This document shows, piece by piece, positions 1 to 10,260 of a DNA stretch of 64,000 nucleotides (positions are counted from its first letter, which is position 1; every line of letters starts with the position of its first letter). The notes below the pieces were generated by a model. The model was given only the letters and a program-made list of their open reading frames with translations. It was not told the DNA's origin and searched no databases. A program made the translations under genes and the position numbers. This stretch comes from Delphinapterus leucas (lineage: Eukaryota; Chordata; Mammalia; Artiodactyla; Monodontidae), in the NCBI RefSeq assembly GCF_002288925.2, contig NW_022097999.1, positions 14,420,654 to 14,484,653 on the forward strand, given 5' to 3'.

Positions 1-1264
1 ATGGCCTTGCCCAGGCCAATCTGATATGATTTAGACCTATCACAATTCACCCCTGGGGTTTGGATGGAGCTGGCCTCAGGGAAGCAAGAGTTCACCTGAC
101 ACTTGAACAAAATGGGGGCTCTTTGGTCCAGAAGAGGGGGTTATTGGTGAACAACCAGCGGTGGCTGCCATTTGCACCTTCTATTAACATGATTAAAAGC
201 CCTGAGGAATTTTTGGAGGAGGTTGATGGGATAGCATTCACTCTTTCACCCTCCCAAAATAAACTGTGAAGCCATATGCAAATATTCCTTACAATAATAG
301 AAAGCTTTGTTATTATGCTGCTATGTTAACTATTCTTAGTATTTGCAGTAGCAAAATAGATCACAGAAGCCCCCCAGGTCCTCTCCTGCATCCCTGCGCA
401 TTTCAAGGACAGTGTGAAGAGGGGCAGTAAAGCTTTTCACACACTCTAAGGGCCTGTAAATGTTGTGTCTACTCATTGCTGCTGGAAAATGGTGGAAACA
501 ACCAGAGTGACCCCCTTCAGGGAGCTTCTCTTCTGGGGAGGTGGCAAAAGAAGGGTGCTTTAGCTGGCAAAGCCAAGAGAGACAATCCCATCAGCTCTGG
601 TTCACAGAGTTGCTGCCACCTTTGCCCCCCCGTTCTGTGTCCTACTCAACCTCTCACAGATGTGATGAGGCTGCCAAAGAAGTTATATTCTAAGAAAAAG
701 GGCGTGAAATGGTGGCCTGAGGCTGAATCTGGTCCGTGTGTGTGCCACACAGCCCACACAGTATTTTATAAATCTGAGTCACTGTTTAAAAGAAATCAGG
801 AGGTTGCACTTAAAGATTCAGATTTCCAGCTTCTCTTGCAAAAGTAGAAGTTCTGGCAATATAGGCCCAAGTGGCAAAAGATGAAAAGAACTCAGTCGTG
901 TCTCCCCTGTTTGAAACTGTCCATTTCACCACAGCTCCCATCCAGCTCACCTTCCTCATTTGCGTTACTGGTGGTCCCCATTGCTGTCTTTACATCAGGA
1001 GTTCACTCCCGTGATAAATAAGTGTTCACCTTCCCTGTGATTGCAGCGGGAGGGAGGGAGCAGAGAAGGCAGATGAAGGCGGCAGGGATGGATGCAGCAA
1101 CAGAGCCCTGGCGTCTCCAGCTCCTGCCAGGGCAGATCCTTCCCACCCAGCGGGCTGGAAGGCTGCTCTGGGCAGGTCTCAGAGCTGAATCCACAGGGCC
1201 CGTGTGGCAGAGGGGACAAAGTCCTACCGTTTTTTCTGCCGTGAGCTTCCATCTAAGAATCACA
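1..1264. other. Intergenic DNA, nothing recognised
   Basis: No coding exon, RNA gene or clearly identifiable repeat is visible. Open frames here are short, lack homology that I recognise and have no splice context. If human synteny holds, this is the interval between the 3' end of SLC35C1 and CRY2, which would lie further left. Confidence 0.5.
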
Positions 1265-1530
1265 GCTGCTGTTTATGTAGCAGATAGCGTGCTAAGCGTG
1301 CAACACGCATTATCTCATCCAGTCACTGCACTGCCCTCTGGTGTAGGAACTATCACCATCCTCTCTCTACATATCAGGCAACTGAGGCTCAGAGACATCA
1401 AGTCATTTGCCTATGGCCACACAGCTAGGAAGTGGCCAGGAAACCGAGTCTGCAGAAATGTCACCTGACTCACGCAAAGATGCCCAGCCAGCACATGGCA
1501 GAGCTGGGATTCCAACTAAGGTCCAATTGC
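1265..1530 (-). repeat. MIR SINE (reverse orientation)
   Basis: The plus strand reads the reverse complement of the MIR core: a run equivalent to cattatctcatccagtcac, then gcaactgaggctcagagac, then a cacacagctaggaagtggc block and an agctgggattccaact tail. Divergence is high, as expected for this ancient family. Confidence 0.75.
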
Positions 1531-2850
1531 CTAGAAGTTGAAAACTGGTGGCCAGAGGGGCAAACTAGTTTTGGAAATTAGGAATTTGGGGCCTTCTGCT
1601 GGGTTCACTGGCCCCCAGTTTGCTATAGGCTCCACTAATCCCTGTTGACTCACACCCTGGCCTCTCCCCTTGCCTGTTATTTGCCTGGTCTCTGGAGAAG
1701 GTGAGAACCTTCACGTTCTTTTTATGCCCCCTCACCTTCCCACAGAGTCCGACTCAAGTGAATATGAGCTCTTGGTCCCAGGACAGAGCTGGAGGTCTGT
1801 GTTTGTCTCTGTTGACCCCATCCCACCAGGTTTCATGGGAGTTGAAAGCTGAGATCGATGAGATATGGTTTGGGTTCGGGTTCAGCTCCATGACCGTGAT
1901 GCTGTTCCAGAGCCCAAGTTTTGTTGGATAGATTGAGTTGGCTTTAGGATCCACTGGTTCACTGGGGTGGTGGTTGAATTGATTTTACTGTTTTAAGTCA
2001 TTTCTTTCTAACTGAGATTCAGTGCAAAGTGATCCTGCTTTAAATCAGGGTTATTAAAGGGGGTTTAGGATTACCTGAGATGAAGGTGTAAAGAGACTAG
2101 CTCAGGCCCTGCATATAGTGGGCACTCACTAAGGACCAGGGGAATGAAAAATGAGGTAAGGCAGGGACCCTGTGCATAGTGACCTGGGGAGGAAGCAGAG
2201 AGAGGCTCGCTAGCTGGATGGAAAATCATATAAGCCTTCTGGGGCTACAGAGCAGCCTGGAAACCAGACTGCAGGACTGGTAGAAATGCAGGCACCCCCA
2301 ACGAGCCCCACCCTCACACCACAGCCTCCTTCCACCTGGCTGGGGCTCACCTGAGACTATTTCTTCCTCCCAAGCCAGCCTGTACCTGGACAGAAAGCTG
2401 ATGGGGAGTGGCAGTTGTAGAAATAAACAAAACTCATCCAAATGAGAACAAACAGGCTATTTATTTGGAGCCTGCTATAGCGGGGCAGTCAGCCACCATC
2501 ACTTGTAATGTGGCAAAGATTTGAAGGCAGGCAGAGGAATGGGAAAGCTTTACGGTGAGAAAAGGGAAGTCTTCAGGAGGCTGTTAAACTGATGGGGAAG
2601 CTGGAGGTGGGCTAACTACGAGGGGCCAGGGCGCCTTATGTGACTGGTTGGTCCTTAGTTGGAAGTAGTGGGTGCGGGCCAAAATAGGGAAACAGGCAGC
2701 CATTCCCCAGATCCTGACTGTCCTGGGCTCACGTCTGTGGAGATATTGGTTTGGGTTCCAGAGCTGATTGCTGCTGAAGCTGTGGGTCAGAGTTCTATTG
2801 CCATATATGGCTTGGCCAATGTCCGTTTGTATGTTCAGTCTCACTGTGCA
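1531..2850. other. Intergenic DNA, nothing recognised
   Basis: No supported gene. The longest open frames are under 100 codons and show no known domain. No repeat consensus was confidently matched. Confidence 0.5.
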
Positions 2851-3025
2851 GAGAGGGAACCTAGCTCTGTGATTTGGGTCACGTTGCTAATTTCTCTGTG
2901 TCTCGGTTCCCTCACCTCATCTGTGAAAGGGGGATGTTAATAGTACCCGGGTCAAGTGCTCAGAATAGCACCTGGCATGGGATGAGTATCTAACAAGTGC
3001 CAGCAGTAATAATAGTCATGGTGAT
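2851..3025 (+). repeat. MIR SINE
   Basis: Forward MIR core: ctctgtgatttgggtcacg, a cctcatctgtgaaaggggg block, a tagtacccgggtc stretch and a gtgctcagaatagcacctgg tail ending in a TA-rich end. Confidence 0.75.
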
Positions 3026-3054
3026 TGTTGTTATTATTTCTAAAAATGATGATG

Positions 3055-3195
3055 ATGCCTAGTAGAAAGGGCACTGGCCCGGGAGGAGGGGTCTGGGTTC
3101 CATCGCACTGCGGCCTTGGGCAAGCCTGTCATGCATTCTGAGCCTCAGGCTTGTCTGTGGAATCTGGGGCTGGACTCTGATTTCCCAACTCATTC
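3055..3195 (+). repeat. MIR SINE fragment
   Basis: A second forward MIR directly after the first: agtagaaagggcactgg head, ttgggcaagcctgtcatgc core and a gagcctcaggcttgtctgtgg-type block. It lacks the 3' end. Confidence 0.65.
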
Positions 3196-3739
3196 CTGGC
3201 TCTCACGTTATAAATTCCCCACCTGTGCTCAACAGGTGCCGGACATCCTGCTGTCGTCCCCACGCTACTAACCACCCCTCCCTGCCCCACACCACCCATA
3301 GCCTTCCTTCACCTAAGCTCCCAGCACACCTGGACCAGGTGCTTCAGTGCAGCAGGCTCTGCTGTCCCATTTCAGCTGGTTTCAGGTCCTAAATTTAGCC
3401 CTTTCACAGGAGCCAAGGTTTGGGGGTGGGGGGATGGGCTGCGCGAGGGCTGCATCTGGTGAGGCAGCTGTGGGAAGCAAATCAGACAGGGGGGCCAGCA
3501 GGGCTGAGTACCACACTCTGTTTTGTCATTAGTGTCCCGGACTAGTCATTTGACCCTTTGGGGCCTCAGTTTTCTCATCTAGTAACTAAATTTCATGTAT
3601 GTTGACTCCTTAAATCAACATATTATCTCTTAATTAGAACAACTTTCTTTTCTTTCATATGAGGAAAAGGATCAGAGAGGTTAAGTGATTTATCTAATTC
3701 ATTCTCCTCACAGCAGCTAGAGGGAACTTTTTAAGCTAT
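3196..3739. other. Intergenic DNA with weak MIR remnants
   Basis: Mostly unassigned sequence. A short forward MIR-like core (ggggcctcagttttctcatc) lies near 3560-3600. No gene evidence. Confidence 0.45.
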
Positions 3740-3882
3740 AAACCAGTCATGGCACTCCCAGTGGCTTCCCCAGGCACTGAGAATAAATCTAACCTCCTTG
3801 CTGTGGTCAGTAGGGTGCTCCCCGGCTGGAACTTGGTCTCTGACCTCCTCTCTTTCCACCCCATGGTGAGTGGAACCAAAAG

Positions 3883-3950
3883 GAGCCAGTGTTTCCAAGT
3901 AATGTCAGAAAGTTGCCAAGTCTGTCCCTTCCGCCTTTCCTATTCCTGGG
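3883..3950 (-). repeat. Inverted copy of SLC35C1 3'-UTR sequence
   Basis: These 68 bases match the reverse complement of 8041-8108 at 59 positions in a gap-free hand alignment. Similarity resumes beyond the two SINEs (near 4543-4580, tatttttgtcccctggg against the UTR's tttttgtcctcccct). The block was therefore about 100 bp long before the SINEs entered. It sits inside an L2 relic. Confidence 0.75.
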
Positions 3951-3951
3951 A

Positions 3952-4168
3952 TTTTTTTTTTTTTTTTTTTTTTTTCCAGTACACGGGCCTCTCACTGTCA
4001 TGGCCTCTCCCGTCGTGGAGCACAGGCTCCGGACGCACAGGCTCAGCGGCCATGGCTCACGGGTCCAGCCGCTCCGTGGCGTGTGGGATCCTCCTGGAAC
4101 GGGGCACGAACCTGCGTCCCCTGCATCAGCAGGCGGACTCTCAACCACTGCGCCACCAGGGAAGCCCC
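3952..4168 (-). mobile_element. Short CHR-type SINE
   Basis: Poly-T at the left (the tail in reverse), then a body ending with the tRNA-like head in reverse (ccaccagggaagcccc). The flanks cctgggatttt and cccgggatttt form a near-perfect target-site duplication. It inserted into the T-rich tail of the long SINE that follows, so it is the younger of the two. Confidence 0.9.
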
Positions 4169-4169
4169 G

Positions 4170-4532
4170 GGATTTTTTTTTTTTAATACAAATTTATTTA
4201 TTTTTACTTTTGGCTGCATTGGGTCTTTGTTGCTGCACGCAGGCTTTCTTTAGCTGTGGCGAGCGGGGGCTACTCTTCGTTGTGGTGCGTGGGCTTCTCA
4301 TTGTGGTGGCTTCTCTTGTTGTGGACCACGGGCTCTAGGCACGTGGGCTTCAGTAGTTGTGGCACGTGGGCTCAGTAGTTGTGGTTCGCGGGCTCTAGGG
4401 CGCAGGCTTAGTGGTTGTAGTGCACAGGCTTAGTTGCTCTGTGGCATGTGGGATCTTCCCGGACCAGGGCTTGAACCTGTGTCCCCTGCATTGGCAGGCA
4501 GATTCTTAACCACTGTGCCACCAGGGAAGTCC
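4170..4532 (-). mobile_element. Long CHR-type SINE
   Basis: About 350 bp. It has a T/A-rich tail, a ggctgcattgggtctttgt start, internal cagtagttgtggc motifs, and a head ending in ccaccagggaagtcc. The sequence tattcctgg occurs before the preceding SINE and again right after this one, giving the target-site duplication of the older insertion. Confidence 0.88.
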
Positions 4533-4949
4533 TTATTCCTGGTATTTTTGTCCCCTGGGAATAGCTGGTTCCCCAACTCTGCTCCTACCCGCCTGGACTT
4601 CTCTCTGGTTCTGGACCACACCCAACTCTTCCTTCCTCAGGGCCTTTGCATGGGCTGTAACCTCTGCCTGGGATGCCCTTTCTTTAGCTCTTCCTATGGC
4701 TGGCTGCTTCCCATCATTTGGGTCTGAGGTTAAATGTGCTCAGGGAGAGGCCTTCTCTGATTCTTTTGTCTAGAGAAGGGTCCCCTCTGATATTCTCCAT
4801 TTTGGCTCGTTTTCTTTATTGTCCTCAACATGCTGTATTTGTTTACTTGTTTTTAGTGTCTTGTCCACTATTTGTCTCCCTAGTGCCTGACGCGTAGTAA
4901 TACTCCAAGAGATTGTTGTTTGTTGATGTTGGTAAGAACAATAGCTCAC

Positions 4950-5127
4950 TGTATTTCCAGAATGATGCTGAGCATTAATTGACAATCATTTTGTGTGGCA
5001 GGAGGGACAAGGATTACCCCCATATCTCAGATAGGAAAAGTGAGGCCTGGAAAGGTTAGGGGACTTGCCTGAGGCCCCCTAGCTTTTAAGAAGTGGAACC
5101 CAGGTCTCCTGACTCCTGGTCAAGTGC
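4950..5127 (-). repeat. MIR SINE (reverse orientation)
   Basis: Reads the reversed MIR core: cccatatctcagataggaaa, then a ttgcctgaggccccctagc-type block and gaacccaggtctcctgactc. It lies immediately beside the SINE at 5148. Confidence 0.7.
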
Positions 5128-5147
5128 TCTTCAAAAACAGAAGTGAA

Positions 5148-5363
5148 GGGCTTCCCTGGTGGCGCAGTGGTTGAGAGTCCGCCTGCCTGATGCAGGGGAC
5201 ACGGGTTCGTGCCCCGGTCTGGGAAGATCCCACATGCCGCAGAACGGCTGGGCCCGTGAGCCGTGGCCGCTGAGCCTGCGCGTCCGGAGCCTGTGCTCCG
5301 CAACGAGAGAGGCCACAACAGTGAGAGGCCTGCGTACTGGGAAAAAAAAAAAAAAAAAAAAAA
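5148..5363 (+). mobile_element. Short CHR-type SINE
   Basis: Begins with the tRNA-derived head (gggcttccctggtggcgcag, box A). A box B-like ggttcgtgccccgg follows. The element ends in a 22-base poly-A. The flanks aaaacagaagtgaa are identical on both sides, a perfect 14-bp target-site duplication, so this is a fairly young retroinsertion. Confidence 0.93.
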
Positions 5364-5373
5364 CAGAAGTGAA

Positions 5374-6149
5374 GAGCGACGCATTCTGAAGCAGAGGTGT
5401 GTTGCAGCGTTGGCCCAGCTCACTGTTCCTAAATTCTCCATCTTCACCCACCAATTTTTTTTTGCTGGGCAGGCTGACTTTCACATCCCTATCTTTTGTA
5501 CCAGGCTTTTTTTTTTTTATTGTTTGTTAAGTTAAAATATATTTTGGCAAGTTAAAATCTATTTTCTGAGTTTTTTAATTTTTTAGTTGTATCCACCCTA
5601 TTTCAGGTTATCTTTGTTGATGTCAGATGTGTATATGACGTTTATATGGTTCTTTTTAACCCTTCCTGGCTTTTTATTTTAGAGGAAACTTTGAAGAGAA
5701 ACTCTTTCTTGATAGATACATTTTTTCTTTAGCAACTTGTTATCACTGGAATCAAAGGGAGAAAGTGATTTCTTTTTCCATTGGTTGTATTTGTATGTCA
5801 CGAACAAAAGACAATTTGTTCAAAAAAAAAGGGACAAGAGAGAAGGGGAACAGGGGGTTTGCAGGGGAAGGAGCACCTCTTCTGCTGCTTGCAAGGGAAA
5901 CATTCCTGGAGGCGGTCTTAGCTCCTTTAAATACCATAGAGATGAGCTGGGGGCGATGGTGCTGACTGTGGGAGAGGCTGGGATGCTGGCACTGCACATC
6001 TTTGTGCTTTTCTGTGTGGGGGTCTTGCACAGTAGGCTGTTGTGTCCTGAGACTTAAGGCTGCCTGAATTTTTTTCAAACTATTTAGGTTTTCCTTGAAT
6101 CTTGTTCAAGAAAGTGCAACTAACATTAAGAATGTTATCTCAATTTTCT
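5374..6149. other. AT-rich intergenic DNA
   Basis: A short near-duplicate (gttaaaatatattttggcaa and gttaaaatctattttctga) lies at about 5530-5570. No gene, RNA or known repeat was recognised. Confidence 0.45.
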
Positions 6150-6597
6150 GATCGTACAAAGGGTGCAGAAACGATTATGTCCCTTCTCTGTTTAAGGGAC
6201 CTGGTGATGGCTTTAAAATCGTTTAGAATCAAGTCCAGATTGACCACTGCATTCAAGGCTGTTCATGCCATGGCCCACCCTCCTTTTCTATTCACCCTCC
6301 GCCCCCCAAAAAAAAAACCTCTCACCACCCCCCATGTGCTCTTTCCTCAGCTTAACCTTGTTTCCTGGGCCAGTCTACCCTTGCTCCTGGAACCCCCTAC
6401 TTGCCCAGCAATATTCAGTTCAAACATCTTGGCCCTTGTGAAGACTTGGTCTCTCCATCTTCTGAGACCTCAGGGCAATACTGCATCTGTTATTTGATGT
6501 GTGTTTATATTCGAGACCCTTGAAGCAGATTTGGGTCTTCATACCAGTATGTTCTACCACAGTGCCTGGCATGTAGTAGATGCTCAAAAAATGCTGG
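6150..6597 (-). repeat. L2 LINE 3' end (reverse orientation)
   Basis: Reverse-complement L2 signatures: gaatcaagtccagattgacc, ccatggcccaccctcctttt, gctcctggaaccccctactt and the terminal acagtgcctggcatgtagta. Confidence 0.75.
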
Positions 6598-6599
6598 GT

Positions 6600-6805
6600 A
6601 CCTGTGCTCTGAAGGCAGAGACCTCCGTCTGAATCCTACTGCTGCCTCTTCCTTCCTGTGCTCCTCCTTGAGCCTCAGTGTTCTCATCTGTAAAATGGGG
6701 GATCGGCGATGGTGCCCACTTCAAGGCGCGTGGGAGGGTTGTGGAGATGAATGATGGAATAGAGGACTCAGCAGTGTCTTGCCTCCAGCAAGTGCCCAGT
6801 AAATG
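6600..6805 (+). repeat. MIR SINE
   Basis: Forward MIR core with gagcctcagtgttctcatct, gtaaaatgggggatcgg, and a tail tgcccagtaaatggcaac. Confidence 0.75.
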
Positions 6806-6983
6806 GCAACAAGCACCAATATGAAACCTGAGGTCTGGAAGGAGTCTTGGTATTTGAATCAACCCCTTGCCTGGAGGGAGAACAGATTCTTAGAAGGGTT
6901 GTCCTGCTAGAACCCAGGCTTGGCGATGGCAGGGATGAGCCTTCGTTCATAAATCCCAGCCAGACCCTGCCTGTCCCTTCTCG

Positions 6984-7020
6984 CTGCACACACACAGGAT
7001 GTCTTACTCTGATTTTTAAT
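6984..7020 (-). terminator. SLC35C1: Candidate SLC35C1 poly(A) signal and GU-rich element
   Basis: On the minus strand ATTAAA (7020-7015), the commonest variant poly(A) signal, is followed after about 18-20 bases by a TGTGTGTGTG run (about 6996-6986). That spacing matches a cleavage site near 7000. The stop-to-site distance of 1.2 kb is reasonable for this gene. Confidence 0.6.
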
Positions 7021-8236
7021 TAAATCACACACAATTCAGGGCATCAGGCCCCACCAACTTCATTAGAAACCACCTGGGATTGTGCGGGGACGCGAAGAGA
7101 GTAGTCGTGAGAAGAGAAGCTCCACTCTCCCCAGCCTTTCGTTACAGGTGCTGAAGACATCAGGAGTTACCCCAGGGAGTTTCGTTCCACTTGGTGGAAC
7201 AAAACACCCAACAGAAGGAACAGGAGTTGTGAAAGCCACCCTCAAGCCCAGAGGGTGTGGTGAGGGGAAGGGAAGATTCTTTCCGTCCCAAACTCAGGGA
7301 AGTTTGTAATTGTTAGCTTAACACCTTCATCAAGATCAGGTTACAACACCTGCCCTGCAGGGACCTGGATCTTGGGGGGCCCAGCACAGCTTAGGTGGAA
7401 GGCTCTGAGCTGACCCTGGCTCCATCAGCATTCCCTGGAGAGGCAGAGTTGGGAGAAGCCAAAGCGGCTCCCTGCCTCCACTTCTGGGGGGCTGTTACCT
7501 GAGCCAGGTAGCTGTTTGTGCCAGGTGGCAGCTGCCCCTCAGGGGCAGGGGAGTGAGGCGGGCAAAACTGGTGTTAGCGACTGCGGGAGGGTGTTAATGA
7601 GCAGGGGCCTGGGCCAGGCTTCGTACCCCCGATCGTTCACCCCCTTGCACGGGGGCTGCTGGTCTCAATGCAGAGAAGAGAGAATGCTTGTTCATTTCCT
7701 CCCTCAGCCCAGCCTACACTTTCCTCCAAAAGGCGGCTGGTTTGGGGTGGGCCTCACACCGGGGCACAGAGGTGTGAGGTTTCCCGAATCCTAAGCTTGT
7801 GGTGGGGTCACACCCCCACCTCCCCTGAGTCCAAGTGAAGACGTAATGGCTTTGCCAATACTGTCCCTTAAAGGTTGTGGCCTGTCCCCAACCCCAAAGG
7901 TCATGTGGAGGTAGGAGGCCCTGGCAGGGGGACAGGAAGGGGTGCTGTCCCTCTCCTACTCCCAGAGAGCTGGTGCTCTTCCAGAGAACCTAACTGGCTC
8001 TTCCCATGGGGGTTCCCTCCTCCCTAGGGGAGGACAAAAACCCAGAAATAGGAAAGGGGGTCGAGACAGGTTTGGCAACTTTCTGACATCACTTGGAAAC
8101 ACTGGTTCCATTTCAACCACCAGATTCCCATCAGGTCTGTAAGGCCACTGTCTCTGGGTCCAGAGAGACACCTTCACTTCATTCACGGGCATTCTCCCTG
8201 GGCTGGGCCAGGCCATTGCAGGGTCTCCGGAGGAGC
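6998..8236 (-). other. SLC35C1: SLC35C1 3' UTR
   Basis: Sequence between the SLC35C1 stop codon and the inferred poly(A) site on the minus strand, about 1.24 kb. It has no open frame worth annotating. It contains the block 8001-8108 that recurs inverted at 3883-3950. The 3' boundary is inferred from the poly(A) signal arrangement and not from a transcript. Confidence 0.6.
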
Positions 8237-8796
8237 TCACACCTCCACGTTACTCTTCTCGTCCTCCTTGGGGCGGGGCTCCTCCTGAATCTTTTTCATC
8301 TCCCAGCCCCTGACCCAGGTGTAGGCGGAGGAGCCGCCCAGCACCATCATGTTGCTCATCCACCAGAGGAAGCTCTTCGTCTCCTCGTAGTAGAGGACGG
8401 CCAGCACCGTCTGGAAACAGGCTTTGGCTGTGCCGGACACATTGTGGGTCAGGGGACTGGTGAACTTGATCTGCAGTCCTGTTACATAGCCGATGGCGAA
8501 GCCAAACAGGCCGCCCAGCGTCATCATGCCCCAGAAGTGGGCGCTGCCCAGCTGGGGGAAGTTGTAGAGGGCCGGGAGCTCCCCCAGCAGCAGGAGCAGG
8601 GGCAGAAAGAGGACGCAGGCGTTGACGTTGTTGTAGAAGGTCAGACGCCAGATGCTGCCGTCCACCGCGGGGAGCACCTTCTTGGTGTAGATGGCATTGA
8701 GTGAGACGCAGAGGCTTGCGAGCGCGCCAAAAAGGGTGCCCGTCCAAGACAGGGTACCCTCTGCGCCCTCCTGGTCCACACCAAGCCAGAAGCCAC
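8237..8796 (-). CDS. SLC35C1: SLC35C1 GDP-fucose transporter, coding exon 2
   Basis: This is the C-terminal half (residues 179-364) of the Golgi GDP-fucose/GMP antiporter, which supplies fucose to the fucosyltransferases that make Notch O-fucose and selectin-ligand glycans. The exon starts right after a pyrimidine-rich tract and AG acceptor (8798-8797). Its first two bases complete the Gly179 codon begun in exon 1. It encodes hydrophobic membrane segments near 194-212, 229-249, 265-286, 300-315 and 321-336. It also encodes the conserved nucleotide-sugar transporter stretch [20 protein letters not shown] and a charged cytosolic tail. T308 and Y337, both mutated in human leukocyte adhesion deficiency II, are intact. 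Residue 306 is Phe where I recall Ala in human. TGA stop at 8239-8237. Reading frame is open throughout, so the gene appears functional. Confidence 0.97.
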
Positions 8797-8929
8797 CTAC
8801 AGTGGGGAGAGGAGGAGAAGGGTGAGCGGGGGCAGGAGGAAGGACAGAGAATTTTGCCACCAAAAGTTCACAGACTGTGTAATGCTGTCCCCATCATCCC
8901 ATCCTCCCTGCTCTTCCTGCAAGAAACGT

Positions 8930-9200
8930 GTGCAAAGTCTCCACTACATGCTAAGCACCACTCAGGGCTGGGGAAGTAGCTCAGGACATGAACCCTTCCT
9001 TACGGAGCTCACATTCTGGCAGAGGAGAGAGACATTAAAATGATTAAAGAAGTAATTTTAAAGAAGTAATCTCCCAATTACTTCCTTAATTACAATTGTA
9101 ATGAGGTCCATAAAACTGACAGGGTGCTGTGAGAGCCCATAACTGGGCGACTGTGCAAAGCAACATTTGAAATGAGCTCTGAAGGATGAGCACAGATACA
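8930..9200 (+). repeat. L2 LINE fragment
   Basis: Forward L2 3'-region signatures inside the intron: ctacatgctaagcaccac, gagctcacattctggcag, gggtgctgtgagagccc, and a tttgaaatgagctctgaagg block. Confidence 0.65.
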
Positions 9201-9300
9201 GCACTTAGTGGTTAAGGTGACCTTGGCAAAGCGACTTAAGGTCTCGGAGCCTCGGCTTCCTGGTCTGTAAAATGGGAGCCTACAATGGTTAGAAGCACTT
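9200..9300 (+). repeat. MIR SINE fragment
   Basis: A short forward MIR core: cagcacttagtggttaagg, then ctcggagcctcggcttcctg and gtaaaatgggagcc. Confidence 0.7.
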
Positions 9301-9439
9301 GTGGCCTGAGGTCTTTGGGGATAGTCACTTTTTCTGAGACTCTCATGTTGTGACATCTCCTGCTCACAGAGCCTCCATGGCACCCCACTGCCCCCCAAGT
9401 CTGCAAGGAGTCTCAGCCTGGCATGCGGGGCTTCCCACG

Positions 9440-9805
9440 CCCTTGCCACAATCTGTGTCTCTATGTCACCATCACCCCGAGTCCCCTCTCATCTCCCTGC
9501 TTCTCACACCAGAGCTCAGTGTCCTTGATCATTTACTGCACCAGAAACACCCTCCTCCTTCCTGGGAGATTCCACTCATTCTTCAGGGTCAAAGCCAAGT
9601 CTCTCCAGGGCTGAAGTCTTTCCTGATATCCCCAGCACCCAGACCTCTTCCTGGCCTCCTCCTGCTGTGCTTTCCTTCAAGACCCTTGCCTGCCCTGGGC
9701 TGCTAGACACCTGCCCGTGGGGACAGTACAGTCCCTTTAGCTAGACCCCACCTTCCCAGAAGGCAGGAGCTGAATCTTACACATGTTTTATCTCCCGCCA
9801 CAGCA
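9440..9805 (-). repeat. L2 LINE (reverse orientation)
   Basis: L2-like reverse-complement text: ttcttcagggtcaaagccaa, ctgaagtctttcctgatatc and ccttcccagaaggcaggagc. Divergent. Confidence 0.6.
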
Positions 9806-9814
9806 GCCCGCGAT

Positions 9815-9945
9815 GTGGTTTTGGTGCCAGAGAGATTTGGGCTCTGATCAGGCTCTGCTATTTAGAGGCTGGGTGGCCTGGGGACAGTTTACTTAACTTC
9901 TCTGAGCTCCCATTTCCTTCAGCTGTAGAGATCTGGGTCACGTTC
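9815..9945 (+). repeat. MIR SINE fragment
   Basis: Forward core: gggctctgatcaggctctgc, gtttacttaacttctctgag and a ctcccatttccttcagctg block. Confidence 0.65.
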
Positions 9946-9949
9946 TTGA

Positions 9950-10260
9950 CCCTCCCACTCCAATCAATCTACTCTCCGCCTTGCAAACAGAATGATCTTC
10001 CTACAGTACAGATCTGCTCAGGTCCTGTCCTGGCTTAAAGCCCTTCTGTGCCTCCCCACTGCCCTCAGGAAACAGTCCAGACTCACTTAACTTGGGCAGC
10101 CTCATGGGTGCATCTTGCTCTGGCCCAGCCATGCAGAAATGCACATGTTTTTTCTACTGACTAGAACATTCTCTCCTCACTCCTTCCTTATACCCATCTA
10201 GTACTTTCTCTGGAATGCCTGCTTAGATTCCTCCCTCCCCACTCCCCACCAGGGTTTCCA
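9950..10260 (-). repeat. L2 LINE (reverse orientation)
   Basis: Reverse L2 text: agaatgatcttcctacag, ggcttaaagcccttctgtgc, cagtccagactcacttaac and gaacattctctcctcactcc. Confidence 0.7.

Larger units (their letters stand above)
3740..4790 (-). repeat. L2 LINE 3' region, interrupted
   Basis: The plus strand reads the reverse complement of the L2 3' end. Matches are ccagtggcttccccaggcac and tctgacctcctctctttcc on the left, and ctcagggcctttgcatgggc and gagaggccttctctgattc on the right. The element is split near 3870-4560 by a roughly 100-bp block shared with the SLC35C1 3' UTR and by two SINEs that landed inside that block. Confidence 0.75.

Noticed and set aside
5148..5220. tRNA-like sequences with box A and box B
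   Set aside because: They are heads of CHR SINEs, followed by SINE bodies and poly-A with target duplications. They are not tRNA genes.
1..7000. CRY2 exons expected from human gene order
   Set aside because: No photolyase or flavin-binding motif is visible in any frame. In human the gene begins tens of kilobases away, so it is probably outside the window.
8093..8704. 203-codon open frame antisense to SLC35C1 exon 2
   Set aside because: It is the mirror of a conserved GC-rich exon, with no independent start context or homology.
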